The translations under genes were made by a program, and so were the position numbers. Shown piece by piece: positions 33,115 through 42,265 of a DNA stretch of 64,000 nucleotides (its first letter is position 1; every line of letters starts with the position of its first letter). The stretch lies in assembly GCA_964347325.1 (NCBI GenBank), contig CAYFYA010000002.1:62001-126000 (forward strand), written 5' to 3'. The DNA is from JAJISG01 sp964347325 (GTDB lineage Archaea; Thermoplasmatota; Thermoplasmata; RBG-16-68-12; JAJISG01). Under the pieces are notes generated by a model. The model worked only from the letters and a program-made list of their open reading frames with translations, did no database searches and was not told the origin of the DNA.

Positions 33115-34412
33115 CCTTTGCCCACCAGCAGTGCCAGTTTGGCCAGCACGTCCTTCGGTGTCCTGCCCAAGATTCTGACCATCGGCACCTTCCCTGGACC
33201 TCCCAGGTCATAGATGATGTCAGGGACCTCTCCCAAACTCCGAATTGCTTCCTGAGTCCCCCATTCCATGGTCGACGCCCCATGAGGTTCCGCAGACCTG
33301 TCGAAGGAACCCACCTCCATACCAGCATCCCTGGAGCGCTTCACGAGCTCTTCACTGTACCTCACGTTCATGGCGCACCGCATAGCGGGGTCGGCTCTCA
33401 TGGCTGTGAGGATGATCCGCGCGACGTGCCGCGAGGTGTCGAAAGCTGGCGGGCCGCTCGCCACGGCACGCTTCCCTCGTTTTATAATCCTGCCCTCGAT
33501 GGCGCATACGTCATCCGGGCCCTGGGCTCCAGGCAAGGCGTAGCCGATGTTCACTCCAACCTCTGGAACAAGGTCCAGGGGGAGGAGTTCGACGAGGTCA
33601 TCCAGCGCCTCCCGGAGATCCCTCCAAATTCCCCACCTATCCTCGTGGTATCCTGAGTTGATGACTTCGAACCCCTTGCCAACGGCATACGAGGTGCTGA
33701 AGCCGGCCGCGATCTTGCTTCTCGCCCGCGCGACGCTCTCAGCCAGATCGACATTCTTCGCGAGGTAGCCGGCGATCGTTGAGGCGTAAGCGCATCCACT
33801 GCCGTGCAGTTCTTTGGGGTAGCGGTACCCCGTGAATAGACGGAACTCTTCTCCGTCGAAGAGCAGGTCCACCAGCCCTTCCTTCAGATGCCCACCCTTC
33901 ACCAAGACGGCCCTGGGGCCCAGTTCCGCAATGGTTTCGGCGGCCCGCTCCATGTCCTCCACCCCCTCGATTTCCATTCCGCTGAGGGCGGAAGCCTCGT
34001 CCAGGTTGGGAGTGACGAGGGTGGTGAGGGGAAGGAGGTGTTCCCTCAGAGCCTCCAAGAAGCCGGACTCGTGCAGGGTTGAACCAGCCGTGGCTACCAT
34101 CACCGGGTCCACAACGATCGGTAGCCGGACGGACCTGAGTTCCTTTGAGACGGTGTCAACGATCTCCGCAGAGTACAGCATGCCGGTCTTGACAGCCTTG
34201 ACGTCGATATCGTCTAGTATCGCCCTTACCTGATCCCTCAGGACGTCGACGGGAACGGGGTACGTTGACACGACGCCCAGGGTGTTCTGAGCGGTAACAC
34301 AGGTAATGGCTGTACAGGCGTGGACCCCTATGGAGGTAATTGCCTTGATGTCCGCCTGGATGCCTGCACCTCCCCCCGAGTCACTGCCTGCGATGACCAA
34401 GACGGAAATCAC
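33111..34412 (-). CDS. thiDN: Bifunctional HMP-P kinase / thiamine-phosphate synthase ThiD-ThiN
   Basis: 433 residues. ThiD domain (about 1-260) phosphorylates hydroxymethylpyrimidine phosphate: VIAGSDSGGGAGIQADIK at the N-terminus, CVTAQNTLGV, VDPVMVATAG, and the anion-hole HGSGCAYAS. ThiN domain (about 275-430) joins HMP-PP and thiazole phosphate; it shows PEVGVNIGYALPGA, RHVARIILTAMRADPAMRCAMNVRYSE and DLGGPGKVPM. This fusion is the usual archaeal enzyme. ATG or GTG start near 34412. The leader is about 70 bases, with a palindrome on the predicted transcript start. Confidence 0.95.
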   Translation of the reverse strand: MISVLVIAGSDSGGGAGIQADIKAITSIGVHACTAITCVTAQNTLGVVSTYPVPVDVLRDQVRAILDDIDVKAVKTGMLYSAEIVDTVSKELRSVRLPIVVDPVMVATAGSTLHESGFLEALREHLLPLTTLVTPNLDEASALSGMEIEGVEDMERAAETIAELGPRAVLVKGGHLKEGLVDLLFDGEEFRLFTGYRYPKELHGSGCAYASTIAGYLAKNVDLAESVARARSKIAAGFSTSYAVGKGFEVINSGYHEDRWGIWRDLREALDDLVELLPLDLVPEVGVNIGYALPGAQGPDDVCAIEGRIIKRGKRAVASGPPAFDTSRHVARIILTAMRADPAMRCAMNVRYSEELVKRSRDAGMEVGSFDRSAEPHGASTMEWGTQEAIRSLGEVPDIIYDLGGPGKVPMVRILGRTPKDVLAKLALLVGKG

Positions 34413-34470
34413 GGTCTACCCTTACCGGCGGAGGCCCTAAATGAATCCTTGCCCCCGCTACCAAGGGGCT

Positions 34471-34487
34471 CGTTCCCCGGGGGAACG
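34471..34487. promoter_or_regulatory. Perfect palindrome at the thiDN promoter (candidate operator)
   Basis: CGTTCCCC-G-GGGGAACG, eight-base arms around one base. It covers the transcript start expected for thiDN from the TATA box at 34504-34513 and lies 46 bases before the divergent gene. Binding here would block thiDN initiation. A thiamine-responsive repressor such as ThiR is one candidate; this is inference. Confidence 0.55.
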
Positions 34488-34503
34488 ACTCGAGCTAATC
34501 ACC

Positions 34504-34513
34504 TTATTTATAG
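34504..34513. promoter_or_regulatory. Shared TATA element between thiDN and the 34533 gene
   Basis: TTATTTATAG on plus, CTATAAATAA on minus: usable in both directions. On plus it is about 24 bases before the ATG at 34533, which would be leaderless; on minus it sets the thiDN start near 34482. Confidence 0.6.
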
Positions 34514-34532
34514 GGGCCTCGATTTCGGAGGG

Positions 34533-34910
34533 ATGCGGGCGAGGAGCGGGCACTTCATCTTCGACCGAAAGGTACGCTTCGTGAACCTCGAGCCGGTATA
34601 CAGGGAACTCTTCAGCCTCTTCCTGGAAGAGTCCGGACAGACTCGCGACGATCCCGAGTTCATGGAGATCATCCTAGAGGAGAACCTGCGAGACCTCAGG
34701 AAGGATCGGAAGCCTGAGGGATTCAACCGCGAAGGGACGATGCGCCTCATCTTCCCCATAAGCGATAGGGTCGAGTTCTACATCTACAGCCGGACCAAGG
34801 GTCTCGAGGTCCCCCGGGTCGCGGAAGCCCTGAGCCAGTTCCTGCGGAAGAATCGCCTCAAGCACGACATAGCCTGGGACAACCTTCTGCTCTTCGCCGA
34901 GGAGAAGTGA
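34533..34910 (+). CDS. Conserved-looking hypothetical protein, 125 residues
   Basis: I do not recognise the family. The protein is soluble and mixed alpha/beta: ARSGHFIFDRKVRFVNLEP, a central helical part with many acidic residues (RDDPEFMEIILEENLRDLRK), and a beta-rich TMRLIFPISDRVEFYIYS followed by two helices. ATG 34533 is preferred since a TATA box lies about 24 bases upstream; a longer frame to 34320 would run into thiDN. The gene is divergent from thiDN and convergent with thpR, ending one base before it. Confidence 0.7.
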   Translation: MRARSGHFIFDRKVRFVNLEPVYRELFSLFLEESGQTRDDPEFMEIILEENLRDLRKDRKPEGFNREGTMRLIFPISDRVEFYIYSRTKGLEVPRVAEALSQFLRKNRLKHDIAWDNLLLFAEEK

Positions 34911-34911
34911 C

Positions 34912-35466
34912 CTACGCCAGCCTCACCAAGGCTACTTCGCTGTACACAGCTCCTGTGGGGCGGAGTTCACTCTTCTTCAGCACGACCGCTTCGACGTCTT
35001 GAGAGCCGAACTCAGTGTCTCTGTACTCACTCATGACTCGACTGAGGTCCTCCTTTCCCTGGCGTCCCTTAACCCTGGCCACTGTCAAGTGGGGAGAGAA
35101 CCGCCGCTTCTCTCGGGGGAAGCCGAGACCCTGGAGTCGCTCCTCGAGCCTCCGGGCCACCGTCACCAATGGATCTCCGTCTCTGACTCCGACCCATACG
35201 ACCCTCGGTGACTTCTGGTTGGGGAAGGCCCCCGTGCCCGTGAGAGATACGGTGAAGGCGGAGACTCCCTCGGTGGACTGTTCAAGGGCATCCACCACAT
35301 GTTGGACCATTCCCTCTTCCGTGTTGCCGAGGAACTTCAGGGTGATGTGGAGGTTTTCAGGGGGTACGACGCGGAGCCTGGCCCCGCAGGATGTGAGCTC
35401 CCTCAGGAAGCCCAGAAGCGCCGGCCTGGCCTCGAAGTCGACGGCTATGAAGGCCCTGAGGGTCAA
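34912..35466 (-). CDS. thpR: RNA 2',3'-cyclic phosphodiesterase (2'-5' RNA ligase family)
   Basis: 184 residues of the 2H phosphoesterase fold. Both catalytic tetrapeptides are present: HITL (about 40-43) in PPENLHITLKFLG, and HLTV (about 126-129) in RRFSPHLTVARVK. Family members open 2',3'-cyclic phosphates on RNA and can join tRNA halves in the test tube. The start overlaps the end of the UMP kinase gene by four bases (ATGA), so the pair is translated together. Confidence 0.94.
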   Translation of the reverse strand: MTLRAFIAVDFEARPALLGFLRELTSCGARLRVVPPENLHITLKFLGNTEEGMVQHVVDALEQSTEGVSAFTVSLTGTGAFPNQKSPRVVWVGVRDGDPLVTVARRLEERLQGLGFPREKRRFSPHLTVARVKGRQGKEDLSRVMSEYRDTEFGSQDVEAVVLKKSELRPTGAVYSEVALVRLA

Positions 35467-36158
35467 TGATCATCACCGATGAGGGTCCCTACAAAATCCT
35501 GGCCCCTGATGGCGGCCTTCAGGGATTCCAGGTCGCGTCCCTGGACGACGCTCACAGGTATACGGCTCTCCCTGACCAGGCGGGCCGCGTAAGCATCGAA
35601 GACCATGGAAGGACCGGCCATCCCCGTCGGCTCGCCAGTCAGGCGGATGAGGTCGTCGTAGCTCAGGATATTGATTCTGGACGCCTCGGGATTCTCCCGC
35701 GGGTCCGCTGTGTAGACGCCGTCCACAATGGTGGCGTTGACGAGGCGGGATGCGCCAACGGCCTCCGCGAGCTCCGCAGCCACCGAATCCGTGGTTATGG
35801 AAACCCGCTGGCCACCCATCACGACGATGTCGTATGTCTCGGCCAACCTGCTCGCCTCCTCGTAGTCCCTCGGCACCTTAGGAGATGCCTTGGACCCCAC
35901 AGCATGGATGATGAGGCGGGCGTTCAGTCGGGTGATGGCGATACCCAGCTCATCCAAGCCCCTTTCATCCATTCCAAGGGCCCTTCCAGTTTCGATGTAG
36001 TAGCGGGCAAGGCGACCGCCGCCCGTGACCACGAAGACCTGGTAGCTTCGCGAGACCTCTAACAATGCTTTCGCCAGGGACTTTATGTACTGGGGGTCGC
36101 GTTCACCAGGAACCAACACGGAACCGCCCAGGGAAACGACCACCCTCTCCTTGGGCAT
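35463..36158 (-). CDS. pyrH: Archaeal UMP kinase
   Basis: 231-residue amino acid kinase family member converting UMP to UDP. VVSLGGSVLVPGERD at the N-terminus, VTGGGRLARYYIETGR (about 45-60), DELGIAITRLNARL, MGGQRVSITTDSVAAELAE and VNATIVDGVYTADP are the archaeal/Gram-type UMP kinase blocks. I considered isopentenyl phosphate kinase, which shares the fold, and rejected it because the TRLNA and TTD motifs are UMPK-specific. Divergent from prf1 with 42 bases between. Translationally coupled to thpR. Confidence 0.93.
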   Translation of the reverse strand: MPKERVVVSLGGSVLVPGERDPQYIKSLAKALLEVSRSYQVFVVTGGGRLARYYIETGRALGMDERGLDELGIAITRLNARLIIHAVGSKASPKVPRDYEEASRLAETYDIVVMGGQRVSITTDSVAAELAEAVGASRLVNATIVDGVYTADPRENPEASRINILSYDDLIRLTGEPTGMAGPSMVFDAYAARLVRESRIPVSVVQGRDLESLKAAIRGQDFVGTLIGDDH

Positions 36159-36200
36159 GATAATGTCTTTAGCCGCTAGAGCGTTTGGAGATTAAAAGGT

Positions 36201-37427
36201 ATGGTGGCAGAAGACCGAGCCAAGGAAAGGTACCTCTTCAAGAGGAAGCTCGAAGAGATCGAGGGAGCCGAAGGCAGAGGGACTGAACTGGTGACCCTCT
36301 ACGTCCCCCCGGGAAAGCAGATCTCCGAGGTCACCGGTTACCTCCGGAACGAGCTGAGCCAGTCGAGCAACATCAAGAGCAAGTCCACTAGGAAGAACGT
36401 GATGTCCGCTATCGAGTCCATCATGGCCCGACTCAAGGCCTACAAGCAGGTGCCCAATCATGGCCTCGCCATCTTCGTGGGCCATCGCCAATCGGGAGCA
36501 GACCAGACCGTGATGGTGTCCCATGTGGTGGAGCCCCCCGAGGCCGTTCAGACTTTCCTCTACAGGTGCGACTCCACCTTCTACACCGAGCCCCTTCGGG
36601 AGATGCTGAGGGAGAAGGATGTCTACGGCTTGGTGGTGATAGATCGTTCCGAGGCGACTTTGGGCCTTCTGAGGGGCAAGCGCATCGAGGTGATAAAGAA
36701 CCTCCAGAGCCTTGTGCCCAGCAAGCACAGCAAAGGGGGTCAGTCTGCCCGACGCTTTGAGCGCCTAATCGAGCAGGCCGCCCACGAGTTCTTCGTCAAG
36801 GTGGGCAACCTCATGACGGAGGCGTACCTGGACATGGACGACCTCAAGGGCATTCTGGTGGGGGGGCCCGGATACACCAAGGACTTCTTCGTCGAGAAGG
36901 AGTACCTTCACCACGAGCTGAAGAAGGCAGTCATCGAGACCTTTGACACCGGCTACGCCGACGAGTCCGGCCTTCGTGAGCTGATGGAGAAGGCGAAGGA
37001 GACCTTGGCGGATCTCGACCTCATGAGGGAGAAGCGGACGGTCCAGTCCTTCCTGGAGGAGGTGAAGCGACCCGACGGCGGGCTGGCAGCCTACGGCGAG
37101 GACGAGGTGAGGAGGGCCCTGGAGATGGGAGCCTTGGACACCCTCTTGATCTCCGAAGCTCTCAGGAAGCAGAGGATGCAAGTCAGCTGCCCCAACTGCG
37201 GGTATGAGGGGGAGGTGACGACCTCCTCTCAGGAACCGGGGGCCTGTCCAGAGTGTGGTGGGGACCTGGCTGTAGAGGCTGTTGCCGACATGGTTGAAGA
37301 GCTTCACGAGGCGGCCGAGAGGTTAGGGACGAAGGTGGAGTTCATCTCGGAGGACTCTGAGGAGGGGAGCCTCTTCTGGAGGGCCTTCGGAGGTCTGGGA
37401 GGAATCCTGAGGTACCGGGTGAGCTGA
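36201..37427 (+). CDS. prf1: Peptide chain release factor aRF1
   Basis: 408-residue archaeal/eukaryotic class I release factor recognising all three stop codons. NIKS (57-60) in SSNIKSKSTR decodes the stop, and GGQ (180-182) in HSKGGQSARRFERL triggers hydrolysis. The C-terminal domain contains the expected zinc-like pairs (CPNCGYEG, CPECGG) of archaeal aRF1. The TAG, TGA and TAA stops all occur in this window, consistent with omnipotent termination. It overlaps argS by one base (TGATG). Confidence 0.97.
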   Translation: MVAEDRAKERYLFKRKLEEIEGAEGRGTELVTLYVPPGKQISEVTGYLRNELSQSSNIKSKSTRKNVMSAIESIMARLKAYKQVPNHGLAIFVGHRQSGADQTVMVSHVVEPPEAVQTFLYRCDSTFYTEPLREMLREKDVYGLVVIDRSEATLGLLRGKRIEVIKNLQSLVPSKHSKGGQSARRFERLIEQAAHEFFVKVGNLMTEAYLDMDDLKGILVGGPGYTKDFFVEKEYLHHELKKAVIETFDTGYADESGLRELMEKAKETLADLDLMREKRTVQSFLEEVKRPDGGLAAYGEDEVRRALEMGALDTLLISEALRKQRMQVSCPNCGYEGEVTTSSQEPGACPECGGDLAVEAVADMVEELHEAAERLGTKVEFISEDSEEGSLFWRAFGGLGGILRYRVS

Positions 37428-39148
37428 TGGTAATCGATCCTTGGCAGGAGGTCTTGGATGAACTCTCCAATCTCAGGAGGAAGGCGGAAAGCGCACTAGG
37501 GTATTCCCACCTGGGGCTAACCCTCCAGATACCACCCGAAGGACTCGGGGATGTTGGTTTTCCCGTGCACGCGTACGCCAAGGAGATGGGGGTGACCCCG
37601 ACCGAGGTGGCGCAGGACCTGGCCACTGCCATGGAGTCCGGCGTCCTCATCGCCCGACACGAGGCGAAGGCCGGCTACGTCAACTCCTTCCTCCACTATC
37701 CGGCCTTTGTGGATCGAACCGTAAGATCAATCCTGGAAGAGGGTGAGGGATACGGGAGAACGGAGCGTCTCGGCAGAAGGGTCATCGTTGAACACTCGAG
37801 CATCAACCCGACGGGCCCCATCCACGTCGGGAGGGCGAGGAATTCGATTATCGGAGACACCTTGGCAAGGCTCCTCGACTGGGCTGGCTATGACGTGACC
37901 CGCGAGTTCCTCGTCAACGATGTCGGTAAGCAGGTTTTGACCCTGGTCTGGGGTTACGAGAATCTGAGGGAGGAGGAGCTCGAACCTCCGGAGAGGGACA
38001 AGGCGGACCACCGTTTGGTGAGGTACTACAGGAAGGCATCCGCCATGATGGATGACCCTGCCGTGACCGCAGGTATTGATGATATCGTCCGATCCTTCGA
38101 GGGGGGCGACCGAGAGCTTCAAGCTCGCGTGCGCCAGGTGTGCGAGGAGATGATGAACGGGTTCATGGAAACCCTTTCTCGCCTCTCGGTTGAGTTCGAC
38201 CACCTGTTCTGGGAAGACCAGACCATAATGGATGACAGCGCTCGACAGATTGTAGAGCGTCTCCGGGCGAGCGGTAGGACGCAGGAGGAGGACGGAGCCC
38301 TCTACATCGATATGGAACCCCTTGGCATCCCTGGAAGAGACTCGAGGTGGTTCATCACTAGAAAGGACGGAACGACCCTCTACCCAACCCGGGACCTCGC
38401 CTACCACCTCGATAAGTTCAGCAGGAGCGATGACGCGATCAACGTCCTGGGGGAGGACCACAGGCTCGAATTCAGGCAGCTCTCTGTGGCGCTGAAGCTT
38501 CTCGGCGTGGAGAGGGATGTGGAGTCCGTCTTTTACGCCTTCGTGGCCCTTCCCGAGGGCAAGCTCTCCACGCGGAGAGGTAGGGTGGTGAACCTCGATG
38601 ACCTCATGGACGAAGCGGAGGAGAGGGCCTTCGAGGAAGTGCGAGCCCGCAGAGACGACCTCTCGGAGAAGAGGATGCGGGAGATAGCAGAGGCGGTGGG
38701 CTTGGGTGCGCTAAGGTATAACATCGTGAAGGTCCAGGCGGAGAAACGCATCGAGTTTAGATGGAAGGAAGCCCTAAGCCTCGAGGGCCAGACTGCGCCC
38801 TTCCTGCAGTATTCGTACGCTAGGGCCTCAGGGATTCTCCGGAAGTCCGGTGGATTCGAGAGTGGAGACCCGAGGCTGTTGGAGCACCCGCAGGAGGAGG
38901 CTCTAGTCAAGCTCCTGGCTCGTTTTCCCGGAACCGTGAAGGAGTGCGCCAGGCTGAGGCGGCCACATCAGATGGCAAACTTCGCATACGAACTGGCCAC
39001 GAGGTTCAACCTCTTCTATAGAGATTGTCCAGTGATTCAGGCGGAAGAACCGCTCCGCTCCGCACGCCTGTCGCTGGTGGAAGCGTTCAAGAACGTCCTG
39101 GCCAATGCCCTTCAGTGCCTGGCCATCAGGCCCTTGGAGGAGATGTAG
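37427..39148 (+). CDS. argS: Arginyl-tRNA synthetase
   Basis: 573-residue class I synthetase charging tRNA-Arg. The HIGH motif appears as PIHVG (about 131-135) in SSINPTGPIHVGRARNS; the KMSKS equivalent is LSTRRGRVV, near 380, the usual relaxed form in ArgRS. The N-terminal Add-1-like domain for D-loop recognition and the C-terminal helical anticodon domain (FLQYSYARASGIL onward) are present at full length. One-base overlap with prf1 implies coupled translation of two translation factors. Confidence 0.97.
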   Translation: MVIDPWQEVLDELSNLRRKAESALGYSHLGLTLQIPPEGLGDVGFPVHAYAKEMGVTPTEVAQDLATAMESGVLIARHEAKAGYVNSFLHYPAFVDRTVRSILEEGEGYGRTERLGRRVIVEHSSINPTGPIHVGRARNSIIGDTLARLLDWAGYDVTREFLVNDVGKQVLTLVWGYENLREEELEPPERDKADHRLVRYYRKASAMMDDPAVTAGIDDIVRSFEGGDRELQARVRQVCEEMMNGFMETLSRLSVEFDHLFWEDQTIMDDSARQIVERLRASGRTQEEDGALYIDMEPLGIPGRDSRWFITRKDGTTLYPTRDLAYHLDKFSRSDDAINVLGEDHRLEFRQLSVALKLLGVERDVESVFYAFVALPEGKLSTRRGRVVNLDDLMDEAEERAFEEVRARRDDLSEKRMREIAEAVGLGALRYNIVKVQAEKRIEFRWKEALSLEGQTAPFLQYSYARASGILRKSGGFESGDPRLLEHPQEEALVKLLARFPGTVKECARLRRPHQMANFAYELATRFNLFYRDCPVIQAEEPLRSARLSLVEAFKNVLANALQCLAIRPLEEM

Positions 39149-39149
39149 G

Positions 39150-42119
39150 CTACTTCCTGGTGATCCGCTCCCGGAGCCTTCCTCTGAATCGGCGCCGCAG
39201 GTAGATGAATGTGGGGATACCGCCAACCACTCCCACGGCCGCCGCTATGATGGCCGGGGTCACCCAGAAGGCTTGACGGACGTCGATCTGGGTCTCCGCC
39301 GAGTTCCTCGATCCGATGAATATGTCTGGTTCACGAACGTCTGTGACATTGACCCTCAGGGTGTAGTTGCCCTGCGGGCCCGTCACCCACGTGAATTCGA
39401 TAGTGCGTGTCTGACCAGGGTCTATGGCCTGAGTTGTGACCTCGACACCGTTCTCATCTAGTAGCTTGAACGGGGGAGACGTGGGTGTCCCAGGCACCCC
39501 CCCAAACCTGAAGGCCCAGAACTCCACGCGAAGATCCTCTGCCCTAGCCCTGTCCTCCTTGTTCGTGACATTAAGGCGGATCGTAACGGTCACTGTACCG
39601 AAGATGCTGGACTCCTCGGGGTTCCTGGGCTCGACAACGAGGCTGCCGGCCTCTATCTCCAGGTCGGGCCTGGTGGGAGCGTCAACCTCCACCACCAGTT
39701 CGCGGGTGGAATTACCGACGTTACCGGCGCGGTCAGTAACGTTCAGTATGGGGTTGTAGACGCCGAACTCCTCGTATGAGTGAGTCACGTTGTAGGAGCC
39801 GCTGGCCTCGCCACCATCGCCGAAGGTCCACTCGAAGGTTAGGTCCTCTAACTTGTCGAGATTGTCGGTGGTGTCTGAAGCGTCGAAGGTGTAGAGTTGA
39901 CCCTCGATGATGCTCACCGCCTCCGTGCCGTCTTCATCACGGATGACGAAGACCACCTCCGGGGGCGTCTTGTCTTCCACGAACACACTCATCGTCGCGT
40001 TGAGGCTCTCGTGGCCCGCAAGGTCAATAGCGGTCAGGTTGACGGTGAAGCTGCCTGGATCGGAGTAGGTCCACTCCACGGTCTCTCCCGTGGTGTCCAC
40101 CTCTCCGTCGCCGTCCAAGTCCCAACGCCACTCTGTGACCTCTCCCTCCATCTCGGTGTGGATGGAGTCGGTGGAGTTACCACCGAAGAAGGTCACGGCA
40201 CTACCCTCCGGTATTGTGATGTTCTGATTGTTCGCGTTTATGCCGAGGCCCGTCACGTTGTTCTCAATGATGGCCTCGGGCGTCCGGCCGTCCACGAAGA
40301 CGGTGAAGTTCCTGTAGGTCTGATTTCCGCCTGTTTCAATTATGGTCAGGTTTCCGGTGTAGTTACCCATGACGGAGAAGGTCACCTTGGGCGCAATACC
40401 GTAGGCCGTCTCCACCCTGGACACGTTCTCGAACACCCAAGTGAAGTTGGAATCGGGACTCACCATCCCGTCGGGTGTGTTTGGATCTGTGGACTCCTCC
40501 GCACTGAATGTTATGTTCTCATCTGTCGGAATCACGACTGTGTAGTTGTCGAAACTGACGTTGAGCTCTGTGAACCTCCCCCCTGGTCCAGTCACCTGGA
40601 CCCTGGCAGTTCCGTTGAGGGAGGGCTCCAGTGTGATCACGGCCTCAAAGGTGCCCACATCGAGTAGTGGATCGACCAGGATTGATGTGAATCCGCTTAT
40701 ATCAACGCTGCCCGTCGTTTCGGTTAAGGTCCTCTCGTAGCCCGGGACCACGGCCACTGTGAAGGTATGGTTGATGTAGACGGTCTCGGAGGTGTCGTGG
40801 CTGCCGGTCAGGTTTACGAAGTACTCCGCCTCGCCGGGCTCGATGGAGGAACCAACGACGGTGTAGTTGGTGTGGCCCGTGATACTGGCCGGTCCTGTAC
40901 CGGAGAGGTCAACGCTCACGTTGAAGTCTGTGGTCCCATTGATGAGGTCGGATCGGTAGAACTGACTGCTGGTACTGAAGAGGCCCTGAGTGTCGACGAA
41001 CTTAGGTCCGATCTCTAAGAGCCAATCCCTGAAGTCATCGATCTCTGTCTGGCTGAGGACTCCGTCCCCATCGCCTAGGGCGACATCAATCTGCAACCTA
41101 AGGTGGCGCAGATCGGAGAACGGAAGGCCCAGGATTCCGCTGTCGCGGTTTAGGCCTAGAGCCCGACGGAGGTACACTTCGTTCCAGTCGGCCTGCCCGT
41201 ACTCCATCCGAATGTCAACCCTTTCCTCGGGCGACTCCATCAGCACCCGATTGGGAAGGACCCGGCCCGGGGCGGAGATGCTTATCTGTGTGATGTTGGC
41301 TGCTTTGCCGTTTGCGTCGACGATGAGGATGAAGTTGCCGGGGTAGGCGTAGAACGTGAACCGGCTGCTATTGATGTTGGCCGCCAGGAGCCTCTTGGGT
41401 TCGGGTACGCCATCCGTGTTGTAGAGATAGGCAACGAGACCATCGGTGACTGAGAGTCCCTCTGGATCCACGGCTCTACCGAAGACCTCCATGCCATCGT
41501 TCAGGACCACTATGTGAGTCGTGGGGGGAACACTGATGGGCACAATCTCCATATCTGAGGTGCCGTTGAAAACCCGGAGTTCGAAATCGCCGGACCAGAC
41601 GGAGAAGGTTGCGTTGCCGGTAATGTTGGTGACAAGCTCATTGAGGAGCTGCTCCCGCTCCGCGGTGACGTTGTAGACCCCCACGGTGGCGTCGGTAACC
41701 GGAGACCCGCCAGTGTCCTCGACGTGGACGACAAGGGTGTTCGTCATCGCCGGCAACTTTTCCATCTGGATATCGAGGAAGAGGTTGGCGGTGCCGTCGA
41801 AGCGGAAGATGTTCGTCCTGTTGTCGAAATAGCCTCCCTGACTGACCGTTATGTAGTAGAAGCCTGAGGCTGAACCAGAGAAGGTGTAGACGCCATCGGA
41901 CCCGGTTTGGGTTAACTCCGGTGACCTCTGACCGTGGGCATCGATGAGGGTGACGGCGACGCCTTCAAGTAGAGTCCCGGATGCTTCCTCTGTGACTTCG
42001 CCTTGGATTACTTTGGGTTGTGCCGCCGACAGGCTGGCGGACAAGATCCCAAGGCCTCCAAGAAGTAGGACGATGGCGACCGCGATCGTCGCTGCCCTGT
42101 ATTTCGACTTCCCGTTCAT
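39150..42119 (-). CDS. Large PKD-domain surface protein with C-terminal anchor
   Basis: About 989 residues. An N-terminal signal or anchor helix lies at about 9-30. Then come two carboxypeptidase-regulatory-like beta domains (about 36-190), an EF-hand/dockerin-like loop (GDGDGVLSQTEIDDF, near 340), several beta domains, two PKD-type domains (WRWDLDGDGEVD near 660, FEWTFGDGGEASG near 755), a CARDB-like domain (RPDLEIEAGSLVVEP onward) and a transmembrane helix with basic tail (FWVTPAIIAAAVGVVGG, then RRRFRGRLRERITRK). Asn-x-Thr/Ser sequons are very many, suggesting heavy N-glycosylation. ATG 42119 is chosen for GGAGG nine bases upstream. Likely a surface-layer or adhesion protein. Confidence 0.88.
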   Translation of the reverse strand: MNGKSKYRAATIAVAIVLLLGGLGILSASLSAAQPKVIQGEVTEEASGTLLEGVAVTLIDAHGQRSPELTQTGSDGVYTFSGSASGFYYITVSQGGYFDNRTNIFRFDGTANLFLDIQMEKLPAMTNTLVVHVEDTGGSPVTDATVGVYNVTAEREQLLNELVTNITGNATFSVWSGDFELRVFNGTSDMEIVPISVPPTTHIVVLNDGMEVFGRAVDPEGLSVTDGLVAYLYNTDGVPEPKRLLAANINSSRFTFYAYPGNFILIVDANGKAANITQISISAPGRVLPNRVLMESPEERVDIRMEYGQADWNEVYLRRALGLNRDSGILGLPFSDLRHLRLQIDVALGDGDGVLSQTEIDDFRDWLLEIGPKFVDTQGLFSTSSQFYRSDLINGTTDFNVSVDLSGTGPASITGHTNYTVVGSSIEPGEAEYFVNLTGSHDTSETVYINHTFTVAVVPGYERTLTETTGSVDISGFTSILVDPLLDVGTFEAVITLEPSLNGTARVQVTGPGGRFTELNVSFDNYTVVIPTDENITFSAEESTDPNTPDGMVSPDSNFTWVFENVSRVETAYGIAPKVTFSVMGNYTGNLTIIETGGNQTYRNFTVFVDGRTPEAIIENNVTGLGINANNQNITIPEGSAVTFFGGNSTDSIHTEMEGEVTEWRWDLDGDGEVDTTGETVEWTYSDPGSFTVNLTAIDLAGHESLNATMSVFVEDKTPPEVVFVIRDEDGTEAVSIIEGQLYTFDASDTTDNLDKLEDLTFEWTFGDGGEASGSYNVTHSYEEFGVYNPILNVTDRAGNVGNSTRELVVEVDAPTRPDLEIEAGSLVVEPRNPEESSIFGTVTVTIRLNVTNKEDRARAEDLRVEFWAFRFGGVPGTPTSPPFKLLDENGVEVTTQAIDPGQTRTIEFTWVTGPQGNYTLRVNVTDVREPDIFIGSRNSAETQIDVRQAFWVTPAIIAAAVGVVGGIPTFIYLRRRFRGRLRERITRK

Positions 42120-42203
42120 CGGCTTTCCTCCGTTCACCCTGCATTCTCTGCCCACACGACTGTTGGAGCCCAGCCTGGGCTGACGCGTGCTTAGCAGTTG
42201 GGC

Positions 42204-42213
42204 CTATATAATC
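42204..42213 (-). promoter_or_regulatory. TATA box of the PKD surface protein gene
   Basis: GATTATATAGG on the minus strand; expected start near 42182, leader about 63 nt, with GGAGG at 42128-42132 before the ATG at 42119. Confidence 0.65.
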
Positions 42214-42265
42214 TTTCGCGGAGGCCTGGACACCCCGTCCGGAACGACCACATGGGCCGACTAAC

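Noticed and set aside
34413..34532. TPP riboswitch in the thiDN leader
   Set aside because: The conserved thi-box sequences (CTGAGA, and the ACCTGA-like block) are not visible; a palindromic operator is the better explanation.
35463..36158. Isopentenyl phosphate kinase (would complete a mevalonate pathway with mvk)
   Set aside because: Motifs are those of archaeal UMP kinase, not IPK.
39897..40667. Plus-strand frame of 256 codons inside the PKD protein gene
   Set aside because: Antisense shadow; the opposite frame has clear PKD domains.
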